Below are positions 5,679 to 6,849 of a stretch of DNA of 6,849 bases, in pieces. Each line of letters opens with the position of its first letter. The stretch's first letter is position 1. The position numbers were made by a program, and so were the translations under genes. Origin of the DNA: Saprospiraceae bacterium (GTDB lineage Bacteria; Bacteroidota; Bacteroidia; Chitinophagales; Saprospiraceae); contig JALOMF010000456.1 of the NCBI GenBank assembly GCA_025455635.1, positions 1-6,849 on the forward strand, given 5' to 3'. A model generated the notes under the pieces. It saw only the letters and a list, made by a program, of their open reading frames with translations. It searched no databases and had not been told where the DNA came from.

Positions 5679-6849
5679 ATGGGTAGGTCGTTGCAAAGCG
5701 GGCGAACGATGCGCAGCTTTGCCGCAATGGCTTGCCTTACGGTGCTTGCAATGGGCTTTAGCAACGAGGCCGAGGCGCAGAAGTTCATCAAGCAAACAGC
5801 CACCGGTTCTGGTAATGGCTCTAGCTGGGACAATGCGATGGGCGCTTCGTCGTTTAGGTCCGCCCTTGCTGGCGGTGGCACCATTTATGTTGCTGCCGGC
5901 AATTACAACGTTGCAGCGGCATTTGTATCGAATGCCGTTCAGCTTCCTGCCGGAACAACTGTCCAAGGTGGATTTCCTGCATCTGCAACGGGCACATCTA
6001 CCAGTGGCTACAACCCTGCAACCAACGTGACCAGGATTGATGGCCAGGACAAAATGATTATGACCATTCTAAACGGCACCTATGTCATCAAAGGCATTGT
6101 GTTCGACAATGCCGAGGGATTAGGGGCCGGTGGCCCTTGTATCCGGGCGCTTGCCGGTGGCCTGGTTTACAATTGGACGATTGAAGACTGTGTCTTCAAG
6201 AACACCACAGGCAGTGGCGGCGGGGGCGGTGCTGTTTGGCTGCATGGCTCTTATATCCAAGGGTCAAAAATAAAGGTCAAGAACTGCGTATTTGACAACA
6301 ACCAAGCGATAGCAGGCTCTTATTCTGGTGGCTTGACCATTCAGAGCGTTGCCAACAACACATCCATCAGTGCCGCTACCAACAACGGTACCGACTACGT
6401 GGTGGAAGGTTGTAGCTTTTTGAACAACCGAGTAACTGCCGGTGGCTCAGGTGGTGCTTCCATGATACTTTCATGCGCTGGTATCAACTATGTCAACAAC
6501 TCATTTTGCGGCAACTTCGCCAACAACGACGCTGGGGCATTGCTCGTAAGCAGTGTGCAGAAGTTCAAAATGTCTGGCTGTAGCTTTTCAGGCAACAGCA
6601 ACCAAGGACAATGGTCGCCAGCAGTTTGGATACTGTCTTCTCCAGAATCCCAAGTGCTGAACTGCACCTTCGTTGACAACTTTTCAGCGGCTGGTGCACT
6701 TAGCAACAGTGCAGGTGGTGGCTTGGCCATAGAGAGTGGCACTTCCCATTTGATTAATGGCTGTAGTTTCTACAACAACAGGGTTAACAATAGAGGTGGT
6801 GGTTTCCAATTTAGCGGTGGCGGTAGCTTTTCGCTCCAAAACTGTATTT
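5679..6849 (+). CDS. Secreted right-handed parallel beta-helix protein (partial, runs off the right edge)
   Basis: The frame is open from 5679 to the window end (390 full codons, no stop). Residues 11-33 form a signal peptide: basic start, hydrophobic core SFAAMACLTVLAMGF, and an AEA|QK signal peptidase I site after residue 33. The mature protein opens with ATGSGNGSSWDNA (41-53) and GGTIYVAAGNYNV (66-78), a pair typical of Bacteroidota surface beta-helix proteins. Gly/Asn/Ser-rich rungs follow, each carrying hydrophobic-x-x-C-x-F-x-N. No catalytic motif of a pectate lyase or other polysaccharidase is evident in this part. Such proteins often end with a type IX secretion domain, but the C-terminus lies outside. 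Starts at 5592 and 5709 are in frame. The 5592 start would add an A/T-rich, non-coding-looking leader, whereas base composition turns gene-like near 5671. The role may be adhesion, glycan binding or enzymatic. It is 1.8 kb from the glycan operon and probably transcribed separately. Confidence 0.88.
   Translation, partial: MGRSLQSGRTMRSFAAMACLTVLAMGFSNEAEAQKFIKQTATGSGNGSSWDNAMGASSFRSALAGGGTIYVAAGNYNVAAAFVSNAVQLPAGTTVQGGFPASATGTSTSGYNPATNVTRIDGQDKMIMTILNGTYVIKGIVFDNAEGLGAGGPCIRALAGGLVYNWTIEDCVFKNTTGSGGGGGAVWLHGSYIQGSKIKVKNCVFDNNQAIAGSYSGGLTIQSVANNTSISAATNNGTDYVVEGCSFLNNRVTAGGSGGASMILSCAGINYVNNSFCGNFANNDAGALLVSSVQKFKMSGCSFSGNSNQGQWSPAVWILSSPESQVLNCTFVDNFSAAGALSNSAGGGLAIESGTSHLINGCSFYNNRVNNRGGGFQFSGGGSFSLQNCI
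6189..6845 (+). repeat. Coding repeat: Cys-marked beta-helix rungs
   Basis: Residues C171, C203, C245, N274 (a Cys-to-Asn exception), C301, C329, C362 and C389 of the partial protein each head the same motif: two residues after a hydrophobic one, then C-x-F-x-N-N, then a Gly-rich turn. Spacings are 32, 42, 29, 27, 28, 33 and 27 residues, the range of one helix turn with variable loops. The regular cysteine probably forms an inward-facing ladder. Confidence 0.7.

Noticed and set aside
5595..5966. Minus-strand frame opposite the beta-helix start
   Set aside because: It overlaps the signal peptide and first conserved motifs of a convincing plus-strand gene.
1..6849. CRISPR array, tRNA or rRNA genes, or anti-phage defence genes
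   Set aside because: No regular spaced repeat array, no cloverleaf or rRNA-like segments and no defence-type domain was found on either strand.

Overview
The window looks like a chromosomal piece of a member of the Bacteroidota, perhaps a Saprospiria- or Chitinophagia-like lineage. The reasons are indirect. The gene starts have weak or absent Shine-Dalgarno sequences. There is one clear TAnnTTTG-type promoter core. A large secreted beta-helix protein opens with the GSGNGSSWDNA / TIYVAAGNY signature common in Bacteroidota surface proteins. Phylum is a reasonable guess; anything finer is not supported.

Left part (126-3902): four closely packed plus-strand genes form a probable surface-glycan operon. 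In order they encode a GT-B-fold transferase (CDP-glycerol glycerophosphotransferase / bacterial sialyltransferase-like), a Gfo/Idh/MocA sugar dehydrogenase, a CMP-sugar synthetase of the acylneuraminate cytidylyltransferase family, and a polytopic membrane protein of the UPF0104 / lysylphosphatidylglycerol-synthase transmembrane type. Gaps run from about 9 to 20 bp with the starts chosen here. The simplest reading is that the cytidylyltransferase makes a CMP-activated nonulosonate (sialic, legionaminic or pseudaminic acid-like), the dehydrogenase helps make or tailor a sugar of the pathway, the transferase attaches it to an acceptor, and the membrane protein has an unknown export or flippase-like role. 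No NeuB-type synthase lies inside the window. A 53-codon reading frame overlaps the stop of the membrane gene by ATGA and may be a coupled small gene or a relic.

Middle part (3903-5678): about 1.8 kb without a convincing gene, visibly richer in A+T than its flanks. It is not featureless. It holds a nested hairpin region (4199-4293), a compact element with 9-bp inverted arms around a GC-rich hairpin plus an imperfect 23-bp direct repeat (4376-4471), a textbook plus-strand intrinsic terminator (4517-4542), a Bacteroidota-type promoter (4835-4868) with no gene close behind it, three dyads in a row (4981-5052), and three further small hairpins (5170-5247).

Right part (5679-6849): the start of a long secreted right-handed parallel beta-helix protein, open to the window edge. 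It has a signal peptide and at least eight rungs marked by a repeating C-x-F-x-N pattern about 27-33 residues apart. It is probably a cell-surface or secreted protein. Its link to the glycan operon is only proximity.

No tRNA, rRNA, CRISPR array, intact transposase or phage gene was seen. The best candidates for something new are the unassigned transferase with sialyltransferase-like motifs paired with a CMP-sugar synthetase, and the structured intergenic block between a terminator and an orphan promoter.
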